Assembly (NCBI GenBank): GCA_021432635.1
Contig: MU270038.1
Coordinates: 62,001-126,000, forward strand
From: Thozetella sp. PMI_491
Taxonomy: Eukaryota > Ascomycota > Sordariomycetes > Chaetosphaeriales > Chaetosphaeriaceae
Length of the DNA: 64,000 nucleotides
Direction of reading: 5' to 3'
Shown here: positions 36,497 through 46,369 of the stretch, piece by piece
How positions within the stretch are numbered: the stretch's first letter is position 1
Layout of the letters: the number at the start of each line of letters is the position of its first letter
Notes under the pieces: generated by a model
Told to the model about the DNA's origin: nothing
Seen by the model: the letters and a program-made list of their open reading frames with translations, nothing else
Databases searched by the model: none
Made by a program: the position numbers and the translations under genes

Positions 36497-37327
36497 GACG
36501 GCTCGCATGTCGCCCGGTTTGAGGCATAAGGCCTTGGCTCTGTCTAAAGCCGCTGGCGGTCGATCTGGCTTTGCATTCGGCTTCCTCTCGGATAGCACAT
36601 GACAGGGCGTGGTGGTGGAGTGGCATGTGCAAAGTTGAATCTCCGGACGCGTTATGCTCGATCTGCCGTCGCGTCTGAGGTCTCGTGAGAGGAGCGCATA
36701 GATTAGACGATTCCCCGAACGGCGATCTGATTGCACGCGCGGGGTGGTAGGGACGGACGAGGTTCTACAAATGGATCTTGACCGCGCCGGCTAGTCAACG
36801 GCCCAGATGGTCTGAATGATTTGAAGCAGGGATCAGGGGATGGCCCCGCAAACTGTACCTCCCGACTCCCAAGGTTTGCCATGGGAGGAGGAGATGAGTG
36901 GGGTTAGCAAGAAACCTTTAGGCCGATAGCTGGTGCTAGGACCAAGCAGGGCATTCTTAACAGGGACGAGGTCCCGCTCAAAAACCCCCATGGCGCTGTC
37001 CCGCGTCTTTGCTGAGCTGCCCACCGACGAGCCGAGGCTAAAGAAGCTCCATGGCCGAGAAAAATCCTTGACCACTAAGGATCGCGAGGGCACATGTAAA
37101 CGGTGCCGGCAGCATCCACCTCTCTCTCTCTCCACTGGCATTTGAAGCCACGCGTGTCGACGTCAATTGTCGCGCCCAAAATGAGACGGGCTCATTAGGA
37201 GAGATTGACCCTGTTATCATTCCTCATTCCACTTTCCCCACGAGACCCCGTCCGGTGTCAATGCGATTGCTCACGGCAGGCCGCCCCTGCGTGCAATAAC
37301 GTCATCCGACGGCCTGAAAAGCAAACA
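36497..37327. other. Spacer between DBP9 and PEX26
   Basis: No gene seen. It contains the DBP9 3' UTR and the PEX26 promoter and leader; a short CT-rich stretch lies at about 37119-37135. Confidence 0.5.
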
Positions 37328-38753
37328 ATGGCCTTCACCAGCTCGTACACCGCCTCGCTGAGCCCGACAGCCACCGAGACGCTGTCGTCGTCGTCTCGCC
37401 TTCTCTCCGCATCGATCTCGTCCCTGTCGTCTTCGGTCTCGTCGGCCCGCCCGTCTTCCAACCACATATCCAAGGCCTATCGCCAGGCGTCGACACTCTT
37501 CTTGACGCGTCGGCTCCCCGAAGCGCTGTCGACCGTCTTGCCCCTGGTCACTCCGCGACCATCGGAGGAGGCTGACGGCGCGGTCGAGCCTGCACTGGTC
37601 GCCCAGGCGTCGAGGACGACGAGAATCAAGGTGTGGAGTCTGTACCTGACCATCTTGAATGCCATCATCGAGCTGGATCCAGAAGAAGGCAAGGAGGCGT
37701 TCGGGACTCAGGAGTGGAGAGCCGTATGTTCCAAGGTTCGAGACGGGGAGGTCTGGGAGGAAGTGGTGACAAACGGCTACCACGGCGTCGAGGGCGACGT
37801 GGATTCGGACGTGGTGATTAATCTGTGCGTCAACAATCTTGGACTCCCCCCTCCTGACTTACATCACTGACGCATCTCACAGGGCTACCCTTTTGCTCGC
37901 GCATGCGCGGACCCAGGCTTTGAACCAGAAGCGGCTCGAGAACTATCTCGCAGCTGCCAACTCGCCGAACCTGGACCTGTCAGGTCGGTTCCCAACGACA
38001 CCGAAGACGCCACGGCAAAGCCGTCATGGGTCGCGGGCAAGGGGTACCAGCGGTGCAGACACGCCCCGGGACTTGAACGCACGTGTCAAGATACTCGAGC
38101 TCTATACGCTCCACGTCCTCCTCCGCAATAATGAGTGGGACTACGCCCGGGAATTCATCAGTATGAGCTCCGTGCTAGACGAGGAGCGGCGGGACGCCTT
38201 CTTGCAGGCACTCCAGAGCCTACAGGAAGAACAGCAAGAGGCTTCTAGGAGGGAGCGGGAGGAGAAGCAGCAGCAAGAAGAACAGCTGCGCCGAGACCTT
38301 GAGGAGGCCCGGAGGCTCCGGGCCGAGAATGAGGAACGCGAGCGGAGGCGGCTCGAAGAAGAACGAGCCAGGCGAGAAGCCAGCGAGGTCGACTACGGCA
38401 TCGAAAGGACCCCAAGCGCTAGGAGTCGGGACACGAGGCGGCACTCGGGAGCCGCCCTCTCCCGACCCAGTGCATCCACTTCTAATAAGGGGAAGGGGAA
38501 GGCGGTCGCACCTCCAACCTTTGCTGCGAGGGCCACCATGATCCTCTCTAATTTACGGGTTTTGGTGGAGCACTGGAGTAATGCATTCCAAACTAACCCA
38601 GCTGTCTTGCTACGGACACTGGCGTTCGTCATCGGACTACTCTTAATGCTCAGCCGCAAGAGTATACGCGAGAGAATCTCGCGGATCCTAGGGGTGAGCT
38701 GGAATAAAGTCAAGGCGACCGCGGGGATGGGCGTCAAGGTTAGCTACATATAA
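37328..38753 (+). CDS. pex26: Peroxin 26-like tail-anchored peroxisomal protein
   Basis: Exons 37328-37824 and 37883-38753; 455 aa. The start is the first in-frame ATG after a stop-free upstream segment; it opens a Ser/Thr-rich leader ([13 protein letters not shown]). A conserved helical domain follows ([40 protein letters not shown]). The junction [22 protein letters not shown] is restored by a 58-bp intron. A long Glu/Arg/Gln-rich coiled coil (about 285-360) comes next, then a low-complexity linker and one membrane helix near residues 405-423 ([16 protein letters not shown]), with a basic 32-residue lumenal or C-terminal tail. This architecture fits fungal PEX26, the membrane anchor that recruits the Pex1-Pex6 AAA complex for recycling of the PTS1 receptor Pex5. 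The assignment rests on recalled family similarity plus architecture. Confidence 0.75.
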
Positions 38754-39230
38754 TGGAAGCATCTGGGCAGGAAGCAGGCAGCGATCTTGTCTGCCCTCGG
38801 TTGTCGATTGTACTATATATATCTAGGATGCATACGAGTTAAGGCGGGGGCGTCTTTGTTATCGTCTATGAATAATGCCAACATCAAACTGCACGAATAA
38901 TGCTCTCTTCATGTTGCAGGCGTCGCAAACGCTACGTACCCCACGGGGGACATTACAGACAGCTACAGAACCTCACAGCTTTCAACAACAAGGCAAACTC
39001 ACCTAGATTCTCCTGAACGTGGTTCAGAGGCACGGGGGACGAGCGCGGGTATAGCTAATGGTAGTTCAGCAAATTGCTTCCGAAAACAACAAATACAGGC
39101 GCGGTTTCCCAACCTTTGTCGGCCGCTAGAACTCCATGACAACGCCTGATAGCAATACCCTTAAAACCAAGCCCATGAACTGCACAGGAGGGTACGAGGG
39201 CCAACGGCCCTGACCTGGGCTTCTCCTGTG
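38754..39230. other. Convergent 3' spacer between PEX26 and RDS3
   Basis: No gene seen; it should hold the 3' UTRs of both convergent genes. A TATATATATCTAGG stretch lies at about 38814-38828. Confidence 0.5.
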
Positions 39231-39676
39231 CTAGTACGTACGATTCGTTTTCTTTTGGTAGAACAGCTAGGAGCACAGTCAGTATCGGTTTTCAGGGCGG
39301 AAAGACGTGGGGGAAACGCACATCTGTCCTCGAGCTACCCAGATTGATAATCTTGGGGCAGCCGTCCCGGTCCTTCTCGAGGCGGGTGCACTCGAAGCAG
39401 TAGAACGCGTCCGAGATGCCCTCGCCGCCACAGACGACGCATTTGTTCTGGTAGTTGCCGAAGCTACACTCGTCGCAGATGCGCACCAGGGTGGTCGGTC
39501 GTACGTACGAATCGCATACAGGGCACTTTCCGTCGCACTTGTCGCAGAGCCGGCCGATGGCGATGCCGGACTGCTTGCGACACATGACGAGATCGCTAGA
39601 AGGGGCTCGCTGGTTAGCTCCTGTCTGTGGAGTGAAGGGGAAAGAGGGCCATTGCTTACGGGTGATGACGCGACAT
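39231..39676 (-). CDS. rds3: Rds3/PHF5A-like splicing factor (SF3b subunit)
   Basis: Three exons: 39676-39660 (17 nt), 39595-39322 and 39266-39231; 108 aa, matching the family's 107-110. The tiny first exon encodes MSRHHP and joins to [17 protein letters not shown]. The Cys-rich core is almost invariant across eukaryotes: [56 protein letters not shown]. It forms three zinc fingers in a knotted fold. The last exon gives [12 protein letters not shown]. In the U2 snRNP the protein sits against Hsh155/SF3B1 near the branch-point adenosine and helps form the pocket targeted by pladienolide-type inhibitors. Intron 1 has a GCTAAC branch point. It is divergently transcribed from the pinin-like gene, another splicing factor, 670 bp away. 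Confidence 0.96.
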
Positions 39677-40346
39677 TTTCGAGAGTTACAATACGGCGCC
39701 GCTGTGGTCGGGAACCTCCAACTTCGCAGAGACAGGTGGGAGGAAGCTTTCAGTAGGTTCTTGTTGTGGTGATGCGGGAGCCTGGGGTCGTGGGGCAAGT
39801 TTTTTGTAGGGAGGAGTGCTTGCAGTTCTGAATTGTCAGCCTTGCGCCACCGTTCTAGCGAATTCTGGTTTGGTCTGTGCGCAGCCGCGCCTCCGGTGCA
39901 TAGCTTGATCGTCTCCGAGAAAGGTTGGCCGTCTGCGTGCCTCCTGAATAGGGAGATGGTAAATAAAATTGCCGCAGAATGAGCTTGGATCTTCAAACTT
40001 TGTCTCTTTGAATGCGGATGCTGTTGGGCCTCTATATTCGAGCTCTCTTTGGGCTGGCGCATAACACAGCCGAGGCTGTGTTTCTGCTGTGAATTATTTG
40101 AATGCCTTTCTCGCTAGTGGGGTAAGGACGAGCGAGTGAGCTCCCAGGTCGTTCGCGACTGCATTTCTGGTTTTCCACAATCCAACCGCGACGGGCAATC
40201 GATTTCACACCCCCCATCGATGACCTCTGCGGCCTATCCTTAAAACTCGCCAGCCGATCCGCTGGAGCATTTGCTCGCGCCTCCCCCGGCAACCCGTCAC
40301 TCAGCTCCTCGCGCCCTGTTGCGCTGCTGCGACCCCAACTCGCACA
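39677..40346. promoter_or_regulatory. Bidirectional promoter region, RDS3 and pinin-like gene
   Basis: 670 bp between two divergent start codons, both of splicing-factor genes. No gene or clear TATA box was seen. Shared control is inferred from the arrangement only. Confidence 0.5.
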
Positions 40347-41402
40347 ATGGCTGACGTCCAGCACGAGGACCCGGGCGCGCAGAAGCGAAAGATATCGGAA
40401 TCCCCGGATCCCGACAGTGGAGCAGTGAAGCGCCTCAAGGTTGGCGACGAAAATGGACACGACGGCGGACCGGGCAACCATCGTGGTGGCAGACGCGAAA
40501 GTGATGACGCTCTGGGAGAAGACGAGAGACACGAGTCCAACGACGGCCCCCCAGCCGAGCGACCGAGTACCTCGTCATCCAAAGGAAGTAAAGGAGACGA
40601 TGCAACCGCGGCCAGGCCCCTGTCCGCGGACGGACCGGAAAAGCGCAGACCGTCAGGCCAAGGACGTCGAGATATCCGGCTAGAGGAGAGAAAGCGAGGA
40701 CAGCGCCTGTTTGGTGGCTTGCTGAGCGCCCTGAATCAGAATAAACCGAACACTCACCAGGTGAAGCGGCTAGAGATTGAGCGCCGGCAGCAGCATCGAG
40801 CGCACGAGCAGCGGCTAGAGGACGACAAACGCAGAGCCGAGAAGCTGGCCAAGCTAACTTCGCTCCGCAAGATCGAGCAAATCAAGTTTGACGAGCAAGT
40901 TGTACGTCACGCCGAATGGGCTTTCATTGCGAGACAGCTGCTGACCACAGGCGGGTGGCTCTTTACAGATCCAAGCTCGACATTCGAACATGCTCGCAGC
41001 CGCGAATCATCTGCAGACCAGGAGCGAACCCAGGATTGTATGCCGCCGAATTGGCCTATAAAGACCTCGTACCATTGCGCAGTAGCGGGCTAACGTGCGC
41101 CTTAGTATTACCGACCTTGGCGGCTGACCGAGCGCCAAGAAGAGATCGTCAGAGAACAGATACAGGAGGCGGAGGAGATCATCGAGCAGGAGGCACGAGA
41201 GTTCAAGCAGCAGAAGGAGCGAAGACTGAAGGACTTGGGAGCTCTCGACTCGCCGCCCGAGTCATACGATGTTGGTGAGCATGCACCCTCGAGAGATGCT
41301 AATCCGCGCCTGCCTGAGCCCAAGGGAAGTCACGAGAAGGATCCCGACGAGATGGGAGACGACGAGATGGAGCAGGACAAGGAAGATGCAGTACTCTACT
41401 AA
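40347..41402 (+). CDS. Pinin/SDK/MemA-domain protein (spliceosome-associated)
   Basis: Exons 40347-40901, 40969-41037 and 41106-41402; 306 aa. The N-terminal 115 residues are disordered and charged, with two short basic clusters (AQKRKISE, VKRLKVGD). The pinin/SDK/MemA core follows: RDIRLEERKRGQRLFGGLL, QVKRLEIERRQQHRAHEQRL, KLTSLRKIEQIKFDEQVIQA, YYRPWRLTERQEEIVREQI. The two introns are placed so that these blocks join in frame (EQV-IQARHSNMLAAANH and EPRI-YYRPW). The tail is acidic (DPDEMGDDEMEQDKEDA). Animal pinin is a nuclear-speckle protein linked to splicing and the exon-junction complex. Fungal members are shorter and little studied. The divergent RDS3 neighbour supports a splicing role. 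Confidence 0.88.
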
Positions 41403-42570
41403 CATAAACCCCGCCGCACCCCTTCATAGTTGTTGTTGTTGTTCCTCTTCCTCCCCCTCCTTCTCCCTCTTCAGTTTCCCCTCGTCCCTTTGGGTTGATT
41501 ATACCTCCTTCCGCTGTACATGTATGAGTAGCGGATCGACATGATTTGACCCCGGCGTTTGGATCCCTTTTCCGAGGGATAAAAGGTCTACTAGCTTCAT
41601 TTCGCGCTCGGGTCGGGAATCGGGCATCGGGCATCGGGCATCAGATACCACTGTATGGATACCACGGTTTACAGCTCTTAGTTATAACGTAGACCAATTT
41701 GATGGCTTTGTGGCGGGAGGGTATCCAAACCTCGTGCCGGCCAGGACGCTCAGAATTACCAAGGCTATGCCATTCTCATTCCACACGGGCACTCAAGACC
41801 TCGAAAAGTGTGTTTTGATAGTGAAGGCAGGAAATTGCGGGATGAACAATTTTAGACATGCACATTTTATCCGGGATGCTTAGGATTGATCTCTGCTCTT
41901 TTCTGTCTCCTCTCAATCTTACTCTCTGCCCCTTTTAGTCTCCGCCTATTCGTTACATCCTGTTTACTCACCCCTTTCCCTCTTCTCCACTCGCAGTTCT
42001 CAACTCCACGATATGGCAGAAATACCCCTTTCCTATGGTTCGCAGTCTTGGGGAATGGCAAAGCTGTGTCTTTGGTTGTGGTCTAGCTTGCAAGAGCCCG
42101 GCCCATCCGCGTGCATCTATTGGTCTATGCTCCGCAGAATGCGACTTGCCTCGGCCATTTTCTAAGCCCCATCCAATCGGCCTCGGCATGGCGAGGACCC
42201 TGAGACCACAAACGCATTGCCCCTCGCCACGACTCGCTCACCTCGTGCGTAAAGCGACGTCGTCTCCATTTCCCGTACAGTGCGAACCATTTCTCCCGCC
42301 TCGCTTCTATGAGAACAGGAATCATTCCCTGGTCGGATCCCGTTCTCCTCGCCCTTATACACCAGTCCGACGAGACACAAACTCCACCTCACTATCGTCG
42401 TGATCCTTGCCGACCAGCTGTATTCTAATCCACCCAAACGGAGCGTCCGAGGGCTGTAATTATAAAAACCTAGGGTAAGAAACTTGAGCTGAGACATAAA
42501 TGGGGCCTACCTCTCCTCTTTCTCGTTCCCTTCTCGTGACTTCTGAGCATCTCTCGCCAGATCTTTAACG
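41403..42570. other. Spacer between pinin-like gene and hydrolase
   Basis: No gene seen. A CCT/TTC-rich stretch follows the pinin stop (about 41430-41480). A 7-bp unit ATCGGGC is repeated three times at 41619-41639. The last part is the hydrolase promoter, with a TATA box entry below. Confidence 0.5.
42461..42467 (+). promoter_or_regulatory. TATA box candidate for the hydrolase gene
   Basis: TATAAAA, 104-110 bp upstream of the ATG at 42571, in a locally A/T-rich stretch. Confidence 0.45.
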
Positions 42571-43629
42571 ATGGATAGCGACGCCCCGCCTAGCGACACC
42601 GCCGACATGGCTGTCGACAAGCTCACTATCAACGACCCCCGTGTGGAGCACCACACGACTACTGTGAACGGCAGGAAATATCACTATATCGTCGGAAACC
42701 CCACGTCCGGCGCTCCCGTCGACACCATCCTGCTCGTTCATGGGTGGCCGGACCTGGGTCATGGCTGGCGCTATCAGGTGCCATTCCTCGTTTCTCTGGG
42801 CTACCGGGTCATCGTTCCCGACATGCTCGGGTACGGCCAGACCGACGCGCCGCAGGCCCTTGGTGAGTACTCGCACAAGAGCCTGGCAGGCGACCTCGTG
42901 GCGCTCGCCGCCCACGTTATCGGGGAAGACCAGCCCTTCATCCTTGGCGGGCACGACTGGGGCGGCTCGGTGGTCTGGCGGACGACTCTGTGGTATCCGC
43001 AGACGATCAAGGCTGTGTTCAGCATCTGCACGCCGTACGCAGCCCCCCTTCCGGTCTGGATCGAAGACGAGCGATATGTCACGATCGTGCCCAGCTTCAA
43101 GTACCAACTGCAGCTGGCCGGCCCCGATGTCGAGGCCAATGTCGTGGGCAAGGATAAGCTACGAGGCTTCCTGAACGGCATGTACTATGGCCGTGGGCCC
43201 AATGGAGAACGGTCCTTCACCACCGAAAAGGGGGTGCTACTCGAGAACCTTGACAAGATTGGGCCCAGCCCGCTGGTTAGCAAAGAGGAGATTGACTACT
43301 ACGTCGACCAATATGCGATCCACGGAATGCGTGGTCCGCTCAATTGGTACCGCACCCGCAAGATTAACTGGGAGGAAGAGCAGGAGCTGCTGCTGCAGCC
43401 TGGGCGCACGCGCATCACGGCGCCATCCCTCATGGTGGTGGCCAAGAGAGATGCGGCGCTGCCGCCCCAGCTGGCCGCCAAGATGCCCCAGTCGTTCGAC
43501 AACTTGACCATGAAGGAGGTCGACGCTACCCACTGGGCGCTATGGGAGGCGGCTGCCGAGGTGAACAACCACCTCGAGCAGTTCTTGAACTCGGTTGTCA
43601 AGGGAAGCGGCCCCAAGGCTGCAATCTAA
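42571..43629 (+). CDS. Epoxide-hydrolase-like alpha/beta hydrolase
   Basis: Intronless, 352 aa. The ATG at 42571 is used; a second Met at residue 13 could also serve. Alpha/beta-hydrolase marks: oxyanion motif HGWPD (57-61), nucleophile elbow GGHDWGGS with Asp129, a likely catalytic acid Asp near 294 (VAKRDAALP), and His near 321 (DATHWALW). Cap-domain tyrosines that could polarise the epoxide oxygen are in GMYYG (about 205-206) and NWYR (about 260). An Asp nucleophile with HGWPD indicates a soluble epoxide hydrolase (converting an epoxide plus water to a diol) or the related haloalkane-dehalogenase-like branch. There is no signal peptide, so it is probably cytosolic. Substrate is unknown. 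No biosynthetic cluster surrounds it, which argues for a general detoxification or lipid role. Confidence 0.88.
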   Translation: MDSDAPPSDTADMAVDKLTINDPRVEHHTTTVNGRKYHYIVGNPTSGAPVDTILLVHGWPDLGHGWRYQVPFLVSLGYRVIVPDMLGYGQTDAPQALGEYSHKSLAGDLVALAAHVIGEDQPFILGGHDWGGSVVWRTTLWYPQTIKAVFSICTPYAAPLPVWIEDERYVTIVPSFKYQLQLAGPDVEANVVGKDKLRGFLNGMYYGRGPNGERSFTTEKGVLLENLDKIGPSPLVSKEEIDYYVDQYAIHGMRGPLNWYRTRKINWEEEQELLLQPGRTRITAPSLMVVAKRDAALPPQLAAKMPQSFDNLTMKEVDATHWALWEAAAEVNNHLEQFLNSVVKGSGPKAAI

Positions 43630-44508
43630 CGCCGCAAGCCTGCAATGACTGGAACCGCATAGGGAACCGCGCAGGGACCCAGCGAATGAGCTACAGAGTT
43701 CCGAGGGAGAACACGGGGAAACGTGATGGGACACAGTAGGCATTCTAAGGGACCCCGTTCAAAAAAATCTTGGGTTCTCGCGAAACAGTCGCAGAAGTGA
43801 TGGCTGCCTACTTTCTCTTGGCTCACACGCCCCCAGCTATTTACTCTCGAATAGGGTGGCCAGTCGGGATGTTGTAGCCTTGGTAGTTACCAGGTAACGT
43901 TATGATTATTGAAACGGTATGGATGACTGCCATATGAGAGGCCTTCCTCAAGCTACAACAACGTGAGCCTCGGTGCAGCCAGTCCTTTGTGCTTAGACCG
44001 GCCGGGCCTATATTGCGGTCGCCTGTCTCTATTCCCACTATCCATTCCTAGGGAGCGTGAGCATGGGAGCACTGTTTGCTCTTCAACAGCGAGGAGGTTC
44101 TCTTGGTAACACGAAGTAAACGTATGGCCATGTCGCCGCACTGGGCCCGCGATCTCCTCACCTTTTACAGCAATCGTAAGACGGGCCCACTCTGCCATAT
44201 CGCCCTATATACCTGGTGAGTTTAGGAAGAGCAGTTGTCGGTGCCCCCGAGTCATCAGCGTGCGTACGTGCCCATTCGATAAACCCTGGCATGGAGTTGC
44301 GGCGCCTACCCCTTCAGACAGAGGGAATGGCGACCACCACCCGGTGTGTCGCCATTCGGATGGGGGGAGGCAGTGCTATCTAATCTGATGAGCTGCCTGG
44401 CCAAGCTCGTCCAATGCATGGCGAGGTTCGAATGGCAGCGCGGGAGAGAAGGGGGATGGCGGCTCGTGTTTCGGGCGCAGCAACGGCTCTCGCCACTCTT
44501 GGCGCTCC
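43630..44508. other. Convergent 3' spacer between hydrolase and CRIPT
   Basis: No gene seen; it contains the 3' ends of two convergent genes. Confidence 0.5.
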
Positions 44509-45065
44509 TTACTTCAAGGTAAATTTCTGCCCTTGCACCGTCGGAGCAGACGCGTTGGTTTTCTTGTTTGCCTTTCCGCAAATTGCACAAGCTAGATTTG
44601 GGTGTTAGCATGGATAGATATAGCAAAAGATCTAGAACAAGAGGCGCTCTTACCATCGGCTTTATAGGCGCAGGTTTGACAGAAGGTATGGCCCTGCGAG
44701 ACCTTGGTTTTGCATCTGGTGCAGGAGCTGCCGATACTCATCGTTAATGATGGAGGTCCCCTAGACTCAGGAGGGTAGGAGATGGCGGGAGCTCACCTTG
44801 AATACTGGGCGTAAGGATTCTTAGCATTCTTGGAAAGGAGCTTGCTCTAGTCCAAGCTATGTCAGTGTCGGCACGAGCTGGCGCGTGGTAGGGACATGCC
44901 CTCTGCATCACATACCTTTGAGACGCCGGTCTGCCCCAGGGTCGCCGACTTCTTTTCTCCTGAAGAGGTGGAGGCTGAGCTACCATAGTACATCTCGGAC
45001 TTCCTCTTGACCCCGGGGGTGGCGAGAGTCGTCGTCGACTTCTTCTGGCACTTGTTGCAAACCAT
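44509..45065 (-). CDS. CRIPT-family cysteine-rich protein
   Basis: Four exons: 45065-44916, 44846-44797, 44727-44654 and 44591-44509; 118 aa (animal CRIPT is 101). It starts MVCNKCQKK, the family's conserved N-terminal CxxC. The exon 2 peptide SKLLSKNAKNPYAQYS matches the conserved S-x-N-K-NPY region. Exons 3-4 give SSCTRCKTKVSQGHTFCQTC and CAICGK, a further set of CxxC pairs expected to bind zinc. The Ser/Thr-rich segment after the first CxxC is longer than in animals. CRIPT was first described as a PDZ-binding protein. It has since been found as a component of the human minor (U12) spliceosome, so a role in snRNP biology is likely. Junctions are supported by frame and conserved residues; the last intron shows a GCTAAC branch point. 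Confidence 0.9.
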
Positions 45066-46369
45066 GGTCGCTAAATTCGACTCGGACTGGAATACGGGAA
45101 GGTGAATGATGGGGCAAAGACTCAGCGCTCAGTTACTGGGGTCTGTCCCGAGCGCGGTGACGACTGTCGACGAGGCTGAGAAGGGTTCTGGTTATGTTGG
45201 CAGTCGAGCCGTCGCAGGGTTGCCAGTGTCGTAGCGGAAGAAGGCGGCAGAGCAGGGTCAAAAGAGAGGGTGCCGACAGGTGAAGAGGCGGCGCTAGAAG
45301 CGGCCTAGCGCGGGGCTGTAGCGCCTCGTAGCTCTCAGGTCGGCCGCAGGCCCCAGACTTTGGCTGCGGCCGACGACCTGACTTGTTAACCTCGACCTGC
45401 GTGCCTGCCCACTCACCATCCACTACCACTCACTGCCCGCTCCATTAATAGAACTATATACGGACGAAGGGGCTAGATGGTAGCCCCCGCCCCCCCCCAT
45501 TCTCCTCCTAGGGCGAGTAGAGTTCGTACATACATGGACGAACAGGCGAAATTACTGGCCCATCTTTGCCTGCCTGGCAAGCCGGGGCGGCCCCATTTCC
45601 TACCCACTGGTGCTTACGTACCTTACGTCTTACCTACCAGCATTTCCAGAGCTACTTTGCTACTGTACTCAGCAGAGAGCAAAGCGTGTCCGTTTCGTTT
45701 AATTAATCTCACCCAATGAGCGCTCCTACCCTCCGGTCTCCGTCGCGCGCCCCCCTGGCCAATCACGTGAAATACAGGGCGTAGATTGGCTACCATCGGT
45801 GCCTCAAGGCTGAGGAAAAGCAGGGGGCCAATGCAACTGGGTCAATCAAGAGAGGGTCTCAGCCGTGACGTCCTAGCGTTTTCTGACAGCCCCCTCCCAC
45901 AGTGGAAGAAGCTCTTTGGCCTCTTGGAGAAAACCGTCGTACGCCTGCCCAAAACAATCACATCTTGAACACACCCCCGAGTGAGTCGCTTCCGCCGCAG
46001 ATCCCGCCGTGCATTGCGCTGCGCTTTCATTTTATCCCACCGGTGCTGCCTCGAGCGGCCAATTGCGCGCCTGCGGCCGACCGTGTACGAGCCGCGACGT
46101 CACTCTCTTGTACCCATAATCCTAGTAATCCTCCTTGCGCAGAAAAGAGGCTGTGCTGCGACGGATACGGATCGACTCCCCTGCCTCCCTTAGCTGTCCC
46201 GAAACACCACATTCTGCATCTATTCGACCACGATTCCGTCCGATTTCCATCTATCAGCCCTGTCCTCGATGCTTCGGTAATTCTCTCGACGTCAACATTT
46301 GCGAGTTTCCGGGCGCTCCGTTGCGGCCTTGATTGACGACAACTCTCCGAGAGCGCCAAGCCTGCCGGC
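45066..46369. promoter_or_regulatory. CRIPT-DRS2 divergent intergenic region
   Basis: No gene seen. It contains the promoters of CRIPT (minus) and DRS2 (plus). A composite CCAAT plus E-box is listed separately. Confidence 0.5.
45759..45769 (+). promoter_or_regulatory. Abutting CCAAT box and CACGTG E-box
   Basis: CCAATCACGTG places a CCAAT box directly against a palindromic CACGTG site, about 600 bp upstream of the DRS2 ATG. CCAAT is bound by the HAP/CBC complex, and CACGTG by bHLH factors such as Cbf1/Pho4/SREBP types in fungi. Functional use is inferred. Confidence 0.4.

Noticed and set aside
42565-43107. 180-codon minus-strand frame over the hydrolase
   Set aside because: Antisense shadow of a well-supported intronless gene.
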